A stretch of 64,000 bases of DNA from Lapillicoccus jejuensis (GTDB lineage Bacteria; Actinomycetota; Actinomycetes; Actinomycetales; Dermatophilaceae), in the NCBI RefSeq assembly GCF_006715055.1, contig NZ_VFMN01000001.1, positions 1,488,001 to 1,552,000 of the forward strand. The letters are read 5' to 3'. The stretch's first letter is position 1. Every line of letters starts with the position of its first letter. Under the pieces are notes generated by a model, which did no database searches, was not told the origin of the DNA, and saw only the letters and a list, made by a program, of their open reading frames with translations. Made by a program: the position numbers and the translations under genes. Positions 1-8,765 of this stretch are shown piece by piece.

Positions 1-924
1 CGGCAGCTCGCCGAGCGTGAGCACGAGGTCGTCGCGGTGCGGGCCGGCCAGCGTCGTCCCCCGCTCGACCTCGGCCGCGCGGCCCTCGAGCAGCGCCGCG
101 GCCAGCAGCTCGCGCAGCTCCTCCCGCTCGGGCACCTCGCCGTCGGCGATCCGCGCGGCCGCGGCCTCGCCGAGGCCGGCCCGGTAGGTCAGGCGCGCCG
201 CCCCCTGCCCGGCGCTCACGGCCTCGTACGCCGTCCCGAGGTGCGGGGCGAGGTCACGCAGCACCCGCAACCGCGCGTAGAGCAGCTGCGAGCCGACCTC
301 GGACAGGTGCGTGTCCCACACGTCGAGGGTGTGCAGCGCCGAGGCGCGGGCGTCGTCGGGCTGCTCGCCGTCGGCCAGGGACCGCGACGGTCGGCGGGCC
401 CCGCGGCGCAGGACCGGGGCGGCGGACTTGAGCAGGGCGTTGCGCTGCTTGAGCACCTTGTCGTAGTCCGAGCGCACCCCGGCCCAGCGCGGCTGACGCT
501 GCACGAGCAGGTCGTCCACGAAGGCCCGGCGGCCGGCCGGGTCGCCCTTGACCAGGGCGAGGTCCTCGGGCGCGAAGAGCACGGTGCGCAGGGTTCCGAG
601 CGCGTCCCGCGGGCGGGTGAGGGCGGCCTTGTTGAGCCGGGCGCGGTTGGCCCGACCGGGGTTGAGCTCGAGCTCGACGAGGGTCTCGCGGCCGTCGCGG
701 ACGACGACGGCGCGCACGACGGCCTGGTCGGCGCCGAAGCGGACCAGCGGCTGGTCCGTCGCGACCCGGTGGCTGGACAGGGTCGCGACGTACCCGACGG
801 CCTCGACGAGGTTGGTCTTGCCCTGGCCGTTGAGCCCGACGAAGGTCGTCACACCGGGGGTGAGGGCGACGTCGGCCAGCGGGTAGCTGCGGAAGTCGGC
901 GACCTGCAGGTGGCGGACGTGCAC
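1..924 (-). CDS. recF: RecF, DNA replication/repair protein (3' end cut by window)
   Basis: RecF is an SMC-like ATPase that loads RecA at single-strand gaps and stalled forks. No stop is reached; 308 codons read open to base 1. A start at GTG 924 gives [16 protein letters not shown], followed by the Walker A motif GLNGQGKTN near residues 30-38. Near the window edge the read-through gives GPHRDDL, a conserved RecF segment. RecF is usually about 370-400 residues, so the C-terminal part with the ABC signature and Walker B lies outside. The gene follows gnd by 36 bp in the dnaA-dnaN-gnd-recF order typical of actinobacteria. The frame is open upstream, so the exact start is less certain than the identity. 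Confidence 0.93.
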   Translation of the reverse strand, partial: MHVRHLQVADFRSYPLADVALTPGVTTFVGLNGQGKTNLVEAVGYVATLSSHRVATDQPLVRFGADQAVVRAVVVRDGRETLVELELNPGRANRARLNKAALTRPRDALGTLRTVLFAPEDLALVKGDPAGRRAFVDDLLVQRQPRWAGVRSDYDKVLKQRNALLKSAAPVLRRGARRPSRSLADGEQPDDARASALHTLDVWDTHLSEVGSQLLYARLRVLRDLAPHLGTAYEAVSAGQGAARLTYRAGLGEAAAARIADGEVPEREELRELLAAALLEGRAAEVERGTTLAGPHRDDLVLTLGELP

Positions 925-960
925 GTCAGCCGGTCCGACCGGCGCGCGGAGTCCCTGCGG

Positions 961-1983
961 TCACGCCTTCTTCGTGGCGCGCTTGGCCGTCGCGCGGCCG
1001 GTCGTGGCCTTGCGCGCCTGCTTGCCCTTGGTCTCGTGGGTGATGCCGGGGGTCGGGTCGGCGTCGCCGGCGTCGCCCTGGTTGCGCAGGCGCTCGCCGT
1101 CCTCGACGGTCATCACCGGGTGTCCGCCGAACTGCCCGCGCAGCGCCGCGACCATCTGCATGGTCGGGGAGATCTTCTGCCGCGAGGCGAACCGGGCGAA
1201 GAGGGAGGCCGAGATGACCGGCATCGGCACGTCGAGGTTGATGGCCTCCTCGACGGTCCACTTCCCCTCGCCGGAGTCGACGGTGTAGTCGGAGACGCCC
1301 TCGAGGGTCGGCTTCTCCTCGAGCGCGGCGACGGCGAGGTCGAGCAGCCAGGACCGCACGACGGTGCCGCGGCTCCACGCCTTGAAGGCGCCGGGGACGT
1401 CGGTGACGATGTCCTTCTTCTCGAGCAGCTCGTAGCCCTCGGCGTACGCCGCCATGAGGCCGTACTCGATGCCGTTGTGGACCATCTTCGTGTAGTGGCC
1501 CGCGCCGACCGCGCCGGCGTGGACGAAGCCCTCGTCGCGCGGGCCCTCGGGGCGGAGCGCGTCGAAGATCGGCATGGCCTTGTCGACCCAGCGCTTCTCG
1601 CCGCCGACCATGAGGCCGTAGCCGTTCTGCAGGCCCCAGATGCCGCCGGAGACGCCGCAGTCGACGTAGCCGATGCCCTGGGGCTTGAGCATCGCCGCGT
1701 GCTCGGCGTCGTCGGTGAACTTGCTGTTGCCGCCGTCGATGACCAGGTCGCCCTTGTCGAGCAGGTCGGCGAGCTTGGCGACGGTGTCCCGGGTGGGCTT
1801 GCCGGCGGGGACCATCACCCACACGACGCGCGGCGCCTCGAGCTTCTTGACCATCGCCGCGAGCGTCCGCACGTCGGCGACGTCGGGGTTGCGGTCGAAC
1901 CCGACGACCTCGTGCCCCGCGCGACGCAGCCGCTCGCGCATGTTGCCGCCCATCTTGCCGAGACCGATGAGACCGAGCTGCAT
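961..1983 (-). CDS. gnd: 6-phosphogluconate dehydrogenase, decarboxylating (short GndA/YqeC type)
   Basis: It oxidatively decarboxylates 6-phosphogluconate to ribulose 5-phosphate in the pentose phosphate pathway. The 340-residue product starts at ATG 1983 behind an AAAGG-type ribosome site. The Rossmann motif GLGKMGGNM is near residue 7, the substrate signature VSGGIWGLQNG near 115, and the catalytic block GHYTKMVHNGIEYG near 165. The length fits the short bacterial form (about 300 residues) plus an unusual basic tail of about 22 residues rich in Lys, Arg, Ala and Thr (ending ATAKRATKKA). It lies between dnaN and recF, as in many actinobacteria, and is probably transcribed with them. NAD versus NADP preference cannot be read here. 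Confidence 0.95.
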   Translation of the reverse strand: MQLGLIGLGKMGGNMRERLRRAGHEVVGFDRNPDVADVRTLAAMVKKLEAPRVVWVMVPAGKPTRDTVAKLADLLDKGDLVIDGGNSKFTDDAEHAAMLKPQGIGYVDCGVSGGIWGLQNGYGLMVGGEKRWVDKAMPIFDALRPEGPRDEGFVHAGAVGAGHYTKMVHNGIEYGLMAAYAEGYELLEKKDIVTDVPGAFKAWSRGTVVRSWLLDLAVAALEEKPTLEGVSDYTVDSGEGKWTVEEAINLDVPMPVISASLFARFASRQKISPTMQMVAALRGQFGGHPVMTVEDGERLRNQGDAGDADPTPGITHETKGKQARKATTGRATAKRATKKA

Positions 1984-2063
1984 GGGAGGGAGCCTTTCGC
2001 GGGAGGGTCGGGTCGACGGGGGGCCCGCCGGGGCGGACGCCGCGCCGAGCCTATTCCCTGACG

Positions 2064-3197
2064 TCAGCTGGCGAAGCGCACGGGCATGAGGACGTACCGG
2101 TACGACGTGTCCGGCTCGCCCTCCTCCTCGGCCTGCCCGGTGAGCACCGCGGGGCGGCTGGGCTGGGTGAAGGACAACCGCGCGTACGGCGTCCCGACGG
2201 CGCCGAGCCCGTCGAGGAGGAACTGCGGGTTGAACGCGATCTCGATCTCGGGACCGGTGAGGGCGGCCTCGACCGCCTCCGACGCCTGGGCGTCGTCGCC
2301 GGTGCCGGCCTCGATGGCGACCTGGCCGTCGGTGAAGCGCAGCCGCACGGGCGTGTTGCGCTCGGCGACGAGGGCGACGCGCTTGACGGCCTCGACGAGC
2401 TCGGAGGTCTTGAGGACCGACTCGGTGTCGACGCTGCTGGGGAAGATCGAGGCGACCTTGGGGTACTCGCCGTCGAGCAGCCGGGTCGTCGAGCGACGCT
2501 GCCCGGCCTGGAAGCCGATGAGGCCGTCGCCGCCGGCGTTGCTGCCGAGCGCGAGCTCGACCGACCCGCTGGCGCCGAGCGCGCGGGCGGTGTCGGACAG
2601 GGTGCGGGCCGGGACGAGCGCGACGTACGACGTGTCGCTGCCGCCGGGGTGCCAGGTCAGCTCGCGCTGGGCGAGCCGGTAGCGGTCGGTGGCGAGCAGG
2701 GTGATCCGGTCGCCGTCGACCTCCATCCGCACGCCGGTGAGGATCGGCAGGGTGTCGCCGCGGTCGGCCGCGATGGAGACCTGCGCGACGGCCTGGGTGA
2801 AGACGTCGCCGTCGATGGTGCCGCTGGCCTCGGGGGAGGTGGGCAGCGTCGGGTAGTCGTCGCTCGGCATGAGCAGCAGGCTGAACCGCGAGGACCCGCA
2901 GGTCAGCTGGAGCTTGCTGCCCTCGGCGCTGACCTCGATCGGCCGCGCCGGGAGGTTGCGCGAGATGTCGGCCAGCAGGCGACCGAGGACGAGCACGGTG
3001 CCGCCGGTCTGGACCTCCGCGGGCACGGTGATCCGGGCGGAGACCTCGTAGTCGAAGGCCGAGAGGGTGAGCGTGCCCTCCTCCGACGCCTCGAGGAGCA
3101 GACCGGCGAGCACGGGCACGGGGGGCCGCGCCGGCAGCCCGCGGGCCACCCAGGTCACGGCCTCGGCCAGCACGTCGCGCTCCACCTTGAACTTCAC
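2064..3197 (-). CDS. dnaN: DNA polymerase III sliding clamp (beta subunit)
   Basis: This is the ring-shaped processivity clamp that tethers the replicative polymerase to DNA. The product has 377 residues from GTG 3197 and contains the usual three clamp domains. The N-terminal MKFKVERDVLAEAVTWVARG, the central ATDRYRLAQRE and the C-terminal YRYVLMPVR block are diagnostic. The length matches the family. It sits downstream of dnaA across the presumed oriC and upstream of gnd-recF, all on the minus strand. An AGGA-type ribosome site lies just before the start. Confidence 0.97.
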   Translation of the reverse strand: MKFKVERDVLAEAVTWVARGLPARPPVPVLAGLLLEASEEGTLTLSAFDYEVSARITVPAEVQTGGTVLVLGRLLADISRNLPARPIEVSAEGSKLQLTCGSSRFSLLLMPSDDYPTLPTSPEASGTIDGDVFTQAVAQVSIAADRGDTLPILTGVRMEVDGDRITLLATDRYRLAQRELTWHPGGSDTSYVALVPARTLSDTARALGASGSVELALGSNAGGDGLIGFQAGQRRSTTRLLDGEYPKVASIFPSSVDTESVLKTSELVEAVKRVALVAERNTPVRLRFTDGQVAIEAGTGDDAQASEAVEAALTGPEIEIAFNPQFLLDGLGAVGTPYARLSFTQPSRPAVLTGQAEEEGEPDTSYRYVLMPVRFAS

Positions 3198-3782
3198 GTC
3201 GGTCCTGCCTCAGGTCGCTGGTCGGTCTGGTCGATCGGGTCGGGGACCGCGGCGCGAGCCACGGGACTCGCACCCTAGTGGGCGGGGGTGACACGCACCA
3301 GAACGGGGTGGGCCACCTCCCGGTCGGCGCTCGTCGTCCGGCGCGAGAACGTGTCGTTCGCGGGGCTGCACCCCTTCGATGGAGGTCTCGTCGTCGTCAT
3401 AGGGGCTGTGCATCGTGTGGACAGCCGGTGTCGTCGCAGGTCAGACCCTCCGCCGGGGTGGGGACGACGGGGGTGGACGACCGGTGGAGGACCGAGGGCC
3501 CCTGGGGACGTCGCGCGGGCGTCCACGGGTGGCTCGCAGGGCGCCGGCCCACCGTCCCCCGCCGCACCCCGGTTGTCCACCGATCCGGGACGTTGTCCAC
3601 AGATCCTGAGGACACGAGGTCGTCCGTCCGGACGAGAGCGTCCTCCTCCGACCGATTTGACACCCGCGTCTCGATGCGCGTTGTCCACGCCCTGTGGATG
3701 ACGGTGGGGACAGCGGGTGTGACCCACACCACATGCGTGCTCACACGTCGTCCCCAGCCTGTGGACGACGGGGACGGGTGGC
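3198..3782. other. oriC: Putative chromosomal replication origin (oriC), dnaA-dnaN intergenic region
   Basis: This gene-free 585-bp stretch lies between dnaA and dnaN, the usual oriC position in actinobacteria. It carries several boxes close to TTGTCCACA. On the plus strand they are at 3573-3581 (TTGTCCACC), 3593-3601 (TTGTCCACA, perfect) and 3681-3689 (TTGTCCACG). On the minus strand they are at 3416-3424 (CTGTCCACA), 3693-3701 (TCATCCACA) and 3760-3768 (TCGTCCACA). The boxes at 3573 and 3593 are exactly 20 bp apart. I saw no long AT-rich tract, so the unwinding element cannot be placed. The short ORFs here are GC-frame shadows. Confidence 0.8.
3573..3601 (+). promoter_or_regulatory. Tandem DnaA boxes in oriC
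   Basis: Two same-strand boxes, TTGTCCACC (3573-3581) and TTGTCCACA (3593-3601), are spaced 20 bp apart start to start. The second matches the high-GC actinobacterial DnaA box consensus exactly. Confidence 0.75.
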
Positions 3783-5384
3783 TCAGTGCTGCTGCTGCTT
3801 GATCCGGTTGGTGATCTCGGTGACCTGGTTGTAGATCGCCCGGCGCTCACCCATGAGCTCGCGGATCTTCCGGTCGGCGTGCATCACGGTCGTGTGGTCG
3901 CGGCCGCCGAAGTGCTGGCCGATCTTCGGCAGCGACAGCTCGGTCAGCTCGCGGCACAGGTACATGGCGATCTGCCGGGCGGTGACGAGCTGGCGCGAGC
4001 GCGAGGCGCTGCAGAGGTCCTCGATGGTGAAGCCGTAGTAGGCCGCCGTCTGGGCCATGATCGTGCCCGGTGTGATCTGGTTGACGACCTCGTTGGGGAT
4101 GAGGTCGCGCAGGACGATCTCGGCCAGGTCGAGGCTGACCGGCTGCCGGTTGAGGTTGGCGAAGGCCGTCACCCGGATGAGGGCACCCTCGAGCTCGCGG
4201 ATGTTCGTCGAGATCCGGCTCGCGATGAACTCGAGCACGTCGTCCGAGGCCGACATCCGCTCGTGGATGGCCTTCTTGCGCAGGATAGCGATGCGGGTCT
4301 CGAGGTCGGGCGGCTGGACGTCGGTGATGAGGCCCCACTCGAACCGCGACCGCAGCCGGCCCTCGAACCCCGACAGCTGCTTGGGCGGCAGGTCGGAGGT
4401 GATGACGACCTGCTTGCTCGCGTTGTGCAGCGCGTTGAAGGTGTGGAAGAACTCCTCCTGCGTCTGCACCTTGCCCTGGAGGAACTGGATGTCGTCGATG
4501 AGCAGGACGTCGACGTCGCGGTAGATGCTCTGGAACCGGCTCGTCCGGTCGTCGCGGATGCTGTTGATGAAGTCGTTGGTGAACTCCTCGGAGTTCACGT
4601 AGCGCACCCGCAGGTGCGGCAGCAGCTGGCGCGCGTAGTGGCCGATGGCGTGCAGCAGGTGGGTCTTGCCCAGCCCCGAGTCGCCGTAGATGAAGAGCGG
4701 GTTGTACGCCTTGGCCGGCGCCTCGGCGACGGCGATGGCCGCCGCGTGCGCGAAGCGGTTGCTCGCCCCGATGACGAAGGTCTCGAAGATGTACTTCGGG
4801 TTGAGCCGGGTCGTGCGCTCCGTGCCCGGCGGCGGCTCCTCGCCGCGCCGGGGCGGGACGACCCCGTCCGGGGGGGCGTCGCGGAACGACGGCGGCCGCC
4901 GCTCGTCCTCGACCTGGTAGCGCTGCAGCCCGTCCAGCCCCATCGTGCCGTCGGTCCCGTCGGCGCGCCCGGGCGCGGGGACCGGGGGGTCGCCCAGCTC
5001 GGCGAGGTCCTCGGCCCGGTCGGGGTCCAGCCGCAGGCCGCCGTACGGCGCCCCGGGGTCGCCCGACCCGCTCGGGGGGACGCCGTCGCCGGCGCCACCG
5101 GCGACGGGCGGGGCGTCCTGGAGGGAGTCGTCGACCGACACCGACAGCTGGACGTCGCGGGTGAGCAGGTGGCCGAGCGACCCCCGCAGGGCGTCGCGCA
5201 GGTCGTGCTCGAGGACCTGCTTCGTGTAGGTGTTCGGCGCGGTGATGATGGCCAGGCCCTCGATGACCCCGACGAGCCGGCAGAGCTGGAGGTACGCGCG
5301 CTGGCGGGCCGGCATGCCGTCCGCCTCGAGGTGCTGGAGGGTCTGCACCCACACCGCCGCGTAGTCGAGGTCCCCGTCCGCCAT
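3783..5384 (-). CDS. dnaA: Chromosomal replication initiator DnaA
   Basis: DnaA is the AAA+ initiator that binds oriC boxes and loads the replicative helicase. The product has 533 residues from ATG 5384 (MADGDLDYAAVW), behind AGGTGAC; the upstream in-frame extension looks non-coding. Domain I covers residues 1-90. A long Pro/Gly/Asp-rich domain II linker runs to about residue 195. The AAA+ domain has Walker A GDSGLGKT near 235 and Walker B LLIDDIQFL near 295. The C-terminal domain carries the DnaA signature GGRDHTTVMHA near 495. The long linker is usual in actinobacteria. The gene is divergent from rpmH, and two DnaA-box-like sites upstream suggest autoregulation. Confidence 0.98.
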   Translation of the reverse strand: MADGDLDYAAVWVQTLQHLEADGMPARQRAYLQLCRLVGVIEGLAIITAPNTYTKQVLEHDLRDALRGSLGHLLTRDVQLSVSVDDSLQDAPPVAGGAGDGVPPSGSGDPGAPYGGLRLDPDRAEDLAELGDPPVPAPGRADGTDGTMGLDGLQRYQVEDERRPPSFRDAPPDGVVPPRRGEEPPPGTERTTRLNPKYIFETFVIGASNRFAHAAAIAVAEAPAKAYNPLFIYGDSGLGKTHLLHAIGHYARQLLPHLRVRYVNSEEFTNDFINSIRDDRTSRFQSIYRDVDVLLIDDIQFLQGKVQTQEEFFHTFNALHNASKQVVITSDLPPKQLSGFEGRLRSRFEWGLITDVQPPDLETRIAILRKKAIHERMSASDDVLEFIASRISTNIRELEGALIRVTAFANLNRQPVSLDLAEIVLRDLIPNEVVNQITPGTIMAQTAAYYGFTIEDLCSASRSRQLVTARQIAMYLCRELTELSLPKIGQHFGGRDHTTVMHADRKIRELMGERRAIYNQVTEITNRIKQQQH

Positions 5385-5491
5385 GTCACCTGTTCCGTGC
5401 CGGGTCCGGACCGGGCTGCTCGCCCAGGCTCCGTGCTGTGTGGGGGGTCCCCGGGGTGCGCCGGGCGCCCCCGCGGTCGACGGTCTCGCGG

Positions 5492-5512
5492 TCGTCCACA
5501 CGGTTCTCCACA
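5492..5512 (+). promoter_or_regulatory. DnaA boxes upstream of dnaA
   Basis: TCGTCCACA (5492-5500) and TTCTCCACA (5504-5512) lie about 110-130 bp upstream of the dnaA start codon. They are one mismatch each from TTGTCCACA or its near variants. They could mediate DnaA autoregulation or be an outlying part of the origin. Confidence 0.55.
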
Positions 5513-5687
5513 CCCTGTGCGTACTCACGAGTCGTGGGGCGTGACGCTAACAACATCCGGGTCCGCGCGACAACCCGGGGCCGGACCGCGAGCGTGTCGC
5601 CGGGGCGTCGTACGGCGTGTCGGCGTGACCCCGCCGCTCGGGGAGGGCACACTGCGCCACCCCCGAGAAGGGCAGCGGGTCGCCGGT

Positions 5688-5717
5688 TTGACCCCCCGGT
5701 CACGGCTCCCGTACTCT
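5688..5717 (+). promoter_or_regulatory. Probable rpmH promoter
   Basis: A -35-like TTGACC (5688-5693) and a -10-like TACTCT (5712-5717) are separated by 18 bp, about 190 bp upstream of rpmH. The rest of the 525-bp dnaA-rpmH gap (5385-5909) holds the DnaA boxes at 5492-5512, and I see no gene in it. Confidence 0.45.
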
Positions 5718-5909
5718 CGAGGTCAGTGCGTCCTCGGCCGTTTTCGCCTGCCCGACGCCGGGCACGACCACCGGTCACGGTGGTGGGGTGTCCCGGCACG
5801 GGTCCTCGATGACAGCCGAGCCGCCTGTCCTTCACCGACGTCCCCGGGACGTCGTCACCGCGTCCGCGGTGCGGAGCCCGGGTGTCCCACCTGACCGTAC
5901 GGAGTCCTC

Positions 5910-6047
5910 GTGAGCAAGCGCACCTTCCAGCCGAACAACCGCCGCCGGGCCAAGGTCCACGGCTTCCGCCTGCGCATGCGCACCCGTGCGGGCCGCGCCA
6001 TCCTGTCGGCCCGACGCGCCAAGGGCCGCTCCGAGCTGTCCGCCTGA
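5910..6047 (+). CDS. rpmH: 50S ribosomal protein L34
   Basis: This 45-residue, very basic ribosomal protein of the large subunit starts at GTG 5910 with [19 protein letters not shown], the L34 signature. An ACGGAG ribosome site lies just upstream. It is the first gene of the rpmH-rnpA-yidD-yidC-jag series, with rnpA starting 4 bp after its stop. Length and sequence are fully typical. Confidence 0.98.
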   Translation: MSKRTFQPNNRRRAKVHGFRLRMRTRAGRAILSARRAKGRSELSA

Positions 6048-6051
6048 GGCC

Positions 6052-6420
6052 GTGCTGCCGGCGCGGCACCGTCTGCGGGCCTCCGCGGACTTCGCGTCGG
6101 CGGTCCGCGGTCCCGGCGGTCGCTGCGGCGGACCACTGGTCGTCGTGCACGCCACCCGAGCCGACTCGCGCGAGCAGCAGCCCGCGCGGGTCGGTTTCGT
6201 CGTCTCCAAGGCGGTGGGCGGGGCGGTCGTGCGCAACCGGACCAAACGGCGGCTGCGCCACCTGGTCGCCGACCGGCTGACGCTGGTGCCGGACGGGACC
6301 GACCTCGTCGTGCGCGCCCTGCCGGCCACCGCGGCGGCCACCGGTGCCGAGCTGGGGGCCGAGCTGGACCGGCTCCTGCCGGTCGCCGTACGGCGGGCCG
6401 CGGCGCGGAGCCGCGCGTGA
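6052..6420 (+). CDS. rnpA: Ribonuclease P protein component
   Basis: This is the protein cofactor of RNase P, which with the RNA subunit matures tRNA 5' ends. The product has 122 residues from GTG 6052 ([19 protein letters not shown]). The RnpA signature [11 protein letters not shown] is present near residues 63-73. The gene follows rpmH directly and ends inside the yidD start (GTGA overlap), so translation is probably coupled. Length is typical for actinobacteria. Confidence 0.96.
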   Translation: MLPARHRLRASADFASAVRGPGGRCGGPLVVVHATRADSREQQPARVGFVVSKAVGGAVVRNRTKRRLRHLVADRLTLVPDGTDLVVRALPATAAATGAELGAELDRLLPVAVRRAAARSRA

Positions 6421-6707
6421 GCGCGCACCCCGCGCCGAGCAGGCCGCCGGTCGACTGGCGCCGCGTCACTGCCTGGCCGCTGGTGGTGCTGCTGCGCGGC
6501 TACCAGCTCTTCCTCTCGCCGCTGAGCCCGCCCTCGTGCCGCTTCTACCCGTCGTGCTCCGCCTACGCGGTCACCGCGCTGCAGCGCTTCGGTCCGTTCC
6601 GGGGGACGTGGCTGGCCGCGCGCCGGCTGCTGCGCTGCCACCCGTGGAACCCGGGCGGCGTCGACCACGTTCCGGAGAGACGCCCGCGCACCACCCCGTC
6701 GGCCTGA
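6417..6707 (+). CDS. yidD: Membrane protein insertion efficiency factor YidD
   Basis: YidD is a small membrane-associated protein that helps YidC-dependent insertion. The 96-residue product starts at GTG 6417, overlapping the rnpA stop by 4 bp. It has the family core [12 protein letters not shown], the cysteine block [11 protein letters not shown] and the C-terminal [15 protein letters not shown]. The extra N-terminal residues are common in actinobacterial members. It lies immediately before yidC, as expected. Confidence 0.96.
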   Translation: MSAHPAPSRPPVDWRRVTAWPLVVLLRGYQLFLSPLSPPSCRFYPSCSAYAVTALQRFGPFRGTWLAARRLLRCHPWNPGGVDHVPERRPRTTPSA

Positions 6708-6761
6708 CCGCCCGACCACCAGCCTCGTTCCACCCGCCCTGCCCGACACCCAAGGACGACC

Positions 6762-7784
6762 GTGTACGACTTCTTCGTCAACCTCCTCTCCCCGATCATG
6801 TGGGGGGAGGCCTGGATCATGACGGGCTGGCACAAGCTCTTCACGCTGCTGGGCATCCCGGAGGACTCCGGCTGGGGCTGGGCCCTGTCGATCGTCGGCC
6901 TCACCGTCGTCATCCGGATCATCCTCATCCCGCTCTTCGTCAAGCAGATCCACTCCTCGCGGCGGATGCAGCTCATCCAGCCGGAGATGCAGAAGATCCA
7001 GGCCAAGTACAAGGGCAAGACCGACCCCGACTCCCGTCAGGCCATGACGCAGGAGACGATGGCGCTCTACAAGGACACGGGGACGAACCCGTTCTCCTCG
7101 TGCCTGCCGATCCTCCTGCAGTCGCCGTTCTTCTTCGCGCTCTTCCAGGTCCTCAACAACCTGCCGCACGTCGCGAACGGCCAGCACGCCCCGATCGGGC
7201 CCATCTCGCGCTCGGTCGCCGGGATCATCGAGCAGTCGACCCTGTTCGGCGCACCGCTGTCGAGCCACTTCCTCGGCTCCTCGGACGTCAACACGAAGAT
7301 CCTCACCGGCGTGCTCATCGTCCTGATGTCGCTGACGACCTTCACGACGCAGCGCCAGCTCATGCGCAAGAACATGCCCGCCACCGCGCTGACCGGGCAG
7401 TTCGCGACGCAGCAGAAGATCATCCTCTACCTGATGCCGTTCTTCTTCCTCATCTCCGGCATCAACTTCCCCATCGGTGTCCTGCTCTACTGGCTGACGA
7501 CGAACCTGTGGTCGATGGGCCAGCAGTTCTACGTCATCCGCCGCATGCCGGCTCCGGGCTCCGAGGCGGAGAAGGAGTACGAGGAGCGGCAGCGCCGCCG
7601 CGGCAAGGAGATCAAGAAGCCGCAGGTCAAGGGCCTGCCGGCCGCCTCCGTGCAGGACGCGGTGGTGCCGATGGAGGAGAAGCCGCGCCAGCGCCAGCAG
7701 CCCAAGGGCAAGAAGCGCGCCAAGCGCTCGGGCCCGCGCCCCGGCCAGCCGGGCGCGGAGCCGCAGGACAACCCCGGCACCTGA
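6762..7784 (+). CDS. yidC: Membrane protein insertase YidC (Oxa1 family)
   Basis: YidC inserts and folds inner-membrane proteins, alone or with SecYEG. The 340-residue protein starts at GTG 6762. It shows five hydrophobic segments: near 10-30, 37-60 (ending RIILIPLFVKQ), 120-135 (SPFFFALFQVL), 190-210, and the paired C-terminal segments at 225-260. The hydrophilic-groove arginine region follows the second segment. The C-terminal 80 residues are basic and low in complexity, possibly for ribosome contact. It lacks the large periplasmic domain of proteobacterial YidC, as usual in Gram-positives. Confidence 0.97.
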   Translation: MYDFFVNLLSPIMWGEAWIMTGWHKLFTLLGIPEDSGWGWALSIVGLTVVIRIILIPLFVKQIHSSRRMQLIQPEMQKIQAKYKGKTDPDSRQAMTQETMALYKDTGTNPFSSCLPILLQSPFFFALFQVLNNLPHVANGQHAPIGPISRSVAGIIEQSTLFGAPLSSHFLGSSDVNTKILTGVLIVLMSLTTFTTQRQLMRKNMPATALTGQFATQQKIILYLMPFFFLISGINFPIGVLLYWLTTNLWSMGQQFYVIRRMPAPGSEAEKEYEERQRRRGKEIKKPQVKGLPAASVQDAVVPMEEKPRQRQQPKGKKRAKRSGPRPGQPGAEPQDNPGT

Positions 7785-7899
7785 GCCCCGGCGCGCCCGG
7801 CCCCCGCGACCCCGTCGCGGACGTCGGCCGGCGCCCCGTCCGGAGCGCCCCGTGGCGCCCGGCCCCCGACCCATCCCGTACGACGCAGGAGGAGACTCC

Positions 7900-8652
7900 A
7901 TGACGGACTCCCAGATCGACACGACCGCCGACACGACCGCCGACACGACCGCCGACACGACCGCCGACACGCACGCCGGCACGCACCCCGGCACGGACGA
8001 CCTCGGGGCGGTCACCCCGGCCGAGGCCCAGGACGCCGCGGCGCAGACCCCGCTCACCGGGCTCGCCGGTGACGTCGACGACGCGGACGCCGACGACGCC
8101 AACGCCGACGACGCCGACGACGCCGACGACGACGCCGCTGACGACACTCCCGCTGAGGGCACCTCCTCGCGCCGGGGTGGGCGGGTCGCCCAGCTCGAGC
8201 GCGAGGGGGAGGTCGCGGCGGACTTCCTCGAGACCCTCCTCGACATCGCCGACCTCGACGGGGACATCGAGGTCGACATCGAGGGCGACCGCGCGTCGGT
8301 CTCGATCGTCGACTCGGACGAGGGCCGCGTGCCGCGCCGTCTCGTCGGCCAGGACGGGCGCGTGCTCGAGTCGCTCCAGGAGCTGACCCGGCTGGCCGTG
8401 CAGACCGCGACCGGTGAGCGCAGCCGCCTCATGCTCGACGTCGCCGGCCACCGTGCGGCTCGCCGTACCGCGCTCGTCGAGCTCGCCCAGGCGGCGATCG
8501 CGCAGGTGCGCGAGAGCGGCCGCCGGCACTCGCTCGAGGACATGACCGCGTTCGAGCGCAAGGTCGTCCACGACGAGGTGGCCGCCGCCGGGCTCGACTC
8601 CGAGTCCGAGGGTGTCGAGCCGCACCGGCACATCGTCATCCTCCCCGTCTGA
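7900..8652 (+). CDS. jag: Jag/KhpB family RNA-binding protein (KH-R3H)
   Basis: It is a predicted RNA-binding protein linked to YidC-associated membrane biogenesis and, in Firmicutes, to cell-elongation control. The 250-residue product starts at ATG 7900 behind AGGAGGAG. Residues 1-85 are disordered, with a repeated DTTA motif and Asp/Ala-rich runs. The KH region (GQDGRVLESLQELTRLAV) is near 148-165 and the R3H segment (RRHSLEDMTAFERKVVHD) near 208-225. It follows yidC and is closed by a strong terminator. The acidic, repetitive N-terminus varies between genomes and may be a flexible tail. Confidence 0.93.
   Translation: MTDSQIDTTADTTADTTADTTADTHAGTHPGTDDLGAVTPAEAQDAAAQTPLTGLAGDVDDADADDANADDADDADDDAADDTPAEGTSSRRGGRVAQLEREGEVAADFLETLLDIADLDGDIEVDIEGDRASVSIVDSDEGRVPRRLVGQDGRVLESLQELTRLAVQTATGERSRLMLDVAGHRAARRTALVELAQAAIAQVRESGRRHSLEDMTAFERKVVHDEVAAAGLDSESEGVEPHRHIVILPV
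7919..7974 (+). repeat. 12-bp tandem repeat within jag
   Basis: About four units of ACGACCGCCGAC encode a repeated Asp-Thr-Thr-Ala peptide in the disordered N-terminus of Jag. Such a run could change copy number by slippage without shifting the frame. Confidence 0.8.
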
Positions 8653-8681
8653 GGACGCACCACCGCTTCACGCTCGTTCAG

Positions 8682-8719
8682 CACGGCCCCGACCCGCACC
8701 GGGTCGGGGCCGTGTTGTT
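8682..8719 (+). terminator. Rho-independent terminator after jag
   Basis: Perfect 14-bp arms, CACGGCCCCGACCC (8682-8695) and GGGTCGGGGCCGTG (8701-8714), enclose a 5-nt loop and are followed by TTGTTT. It ends the rpmH-to-jag transcript just before the first parS-like site. Confidence 0.88.
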
Positions 8720-8731
8720 TCACGTGGAACA
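8716..8731 (+). promoter_or_regulatory. parS: parS-like site 1
   Basis: TGTTTCACGTGGAACA differs at one position from the parS consensus TGTTTCACGTGAAACA bound by ParB. It overlaps the tail of the jag terminator. Confidence 0.85.
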
Positions 8732-8749
8732 GCGACCAGTCGGACCGAA

Positions 8750-8765
8750 TGTTCCACGTGGAACA
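8750..8765 (+). promoter_or_regulatory. parS: parS-like site 2 (perfect palindrome)
   Basis: TGTTCCACGTGGAACA is a perfect 16-bp palindrome, two changes from the parS consensus, 34 bp after site 1. Confidence 0.85.

Noticed and set aside
37..2061. 674-residue plus-strand open frame opposite recF and gnd
   Set aside because: Composition is Arg/Gly/Ala/Val noise typical of the antisense frame of GC-rich genes; recF and gnd on the other strand have clear family motifs.
3210..3850. Several short frames in the dnaA-dnaN gap
   Set aside because: All overlap one another on both strands and cross DnaA boxes; none has a ribosome site or recognisable family.
5385..5528. Upstream extension of DnaA by 48 residues
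   Set aside because: The extension overlaps DnaA-box-like sites and has no family similarity; ATG 5384 has a ribosome site and the usual DnaA N-terminus.
7919..8140. Repeat run in jag considered as a CRISPR-like array
   Set aside because: Units are 12 bp, contiguous and in frame, without spacers; it is a coding tandem repeat.
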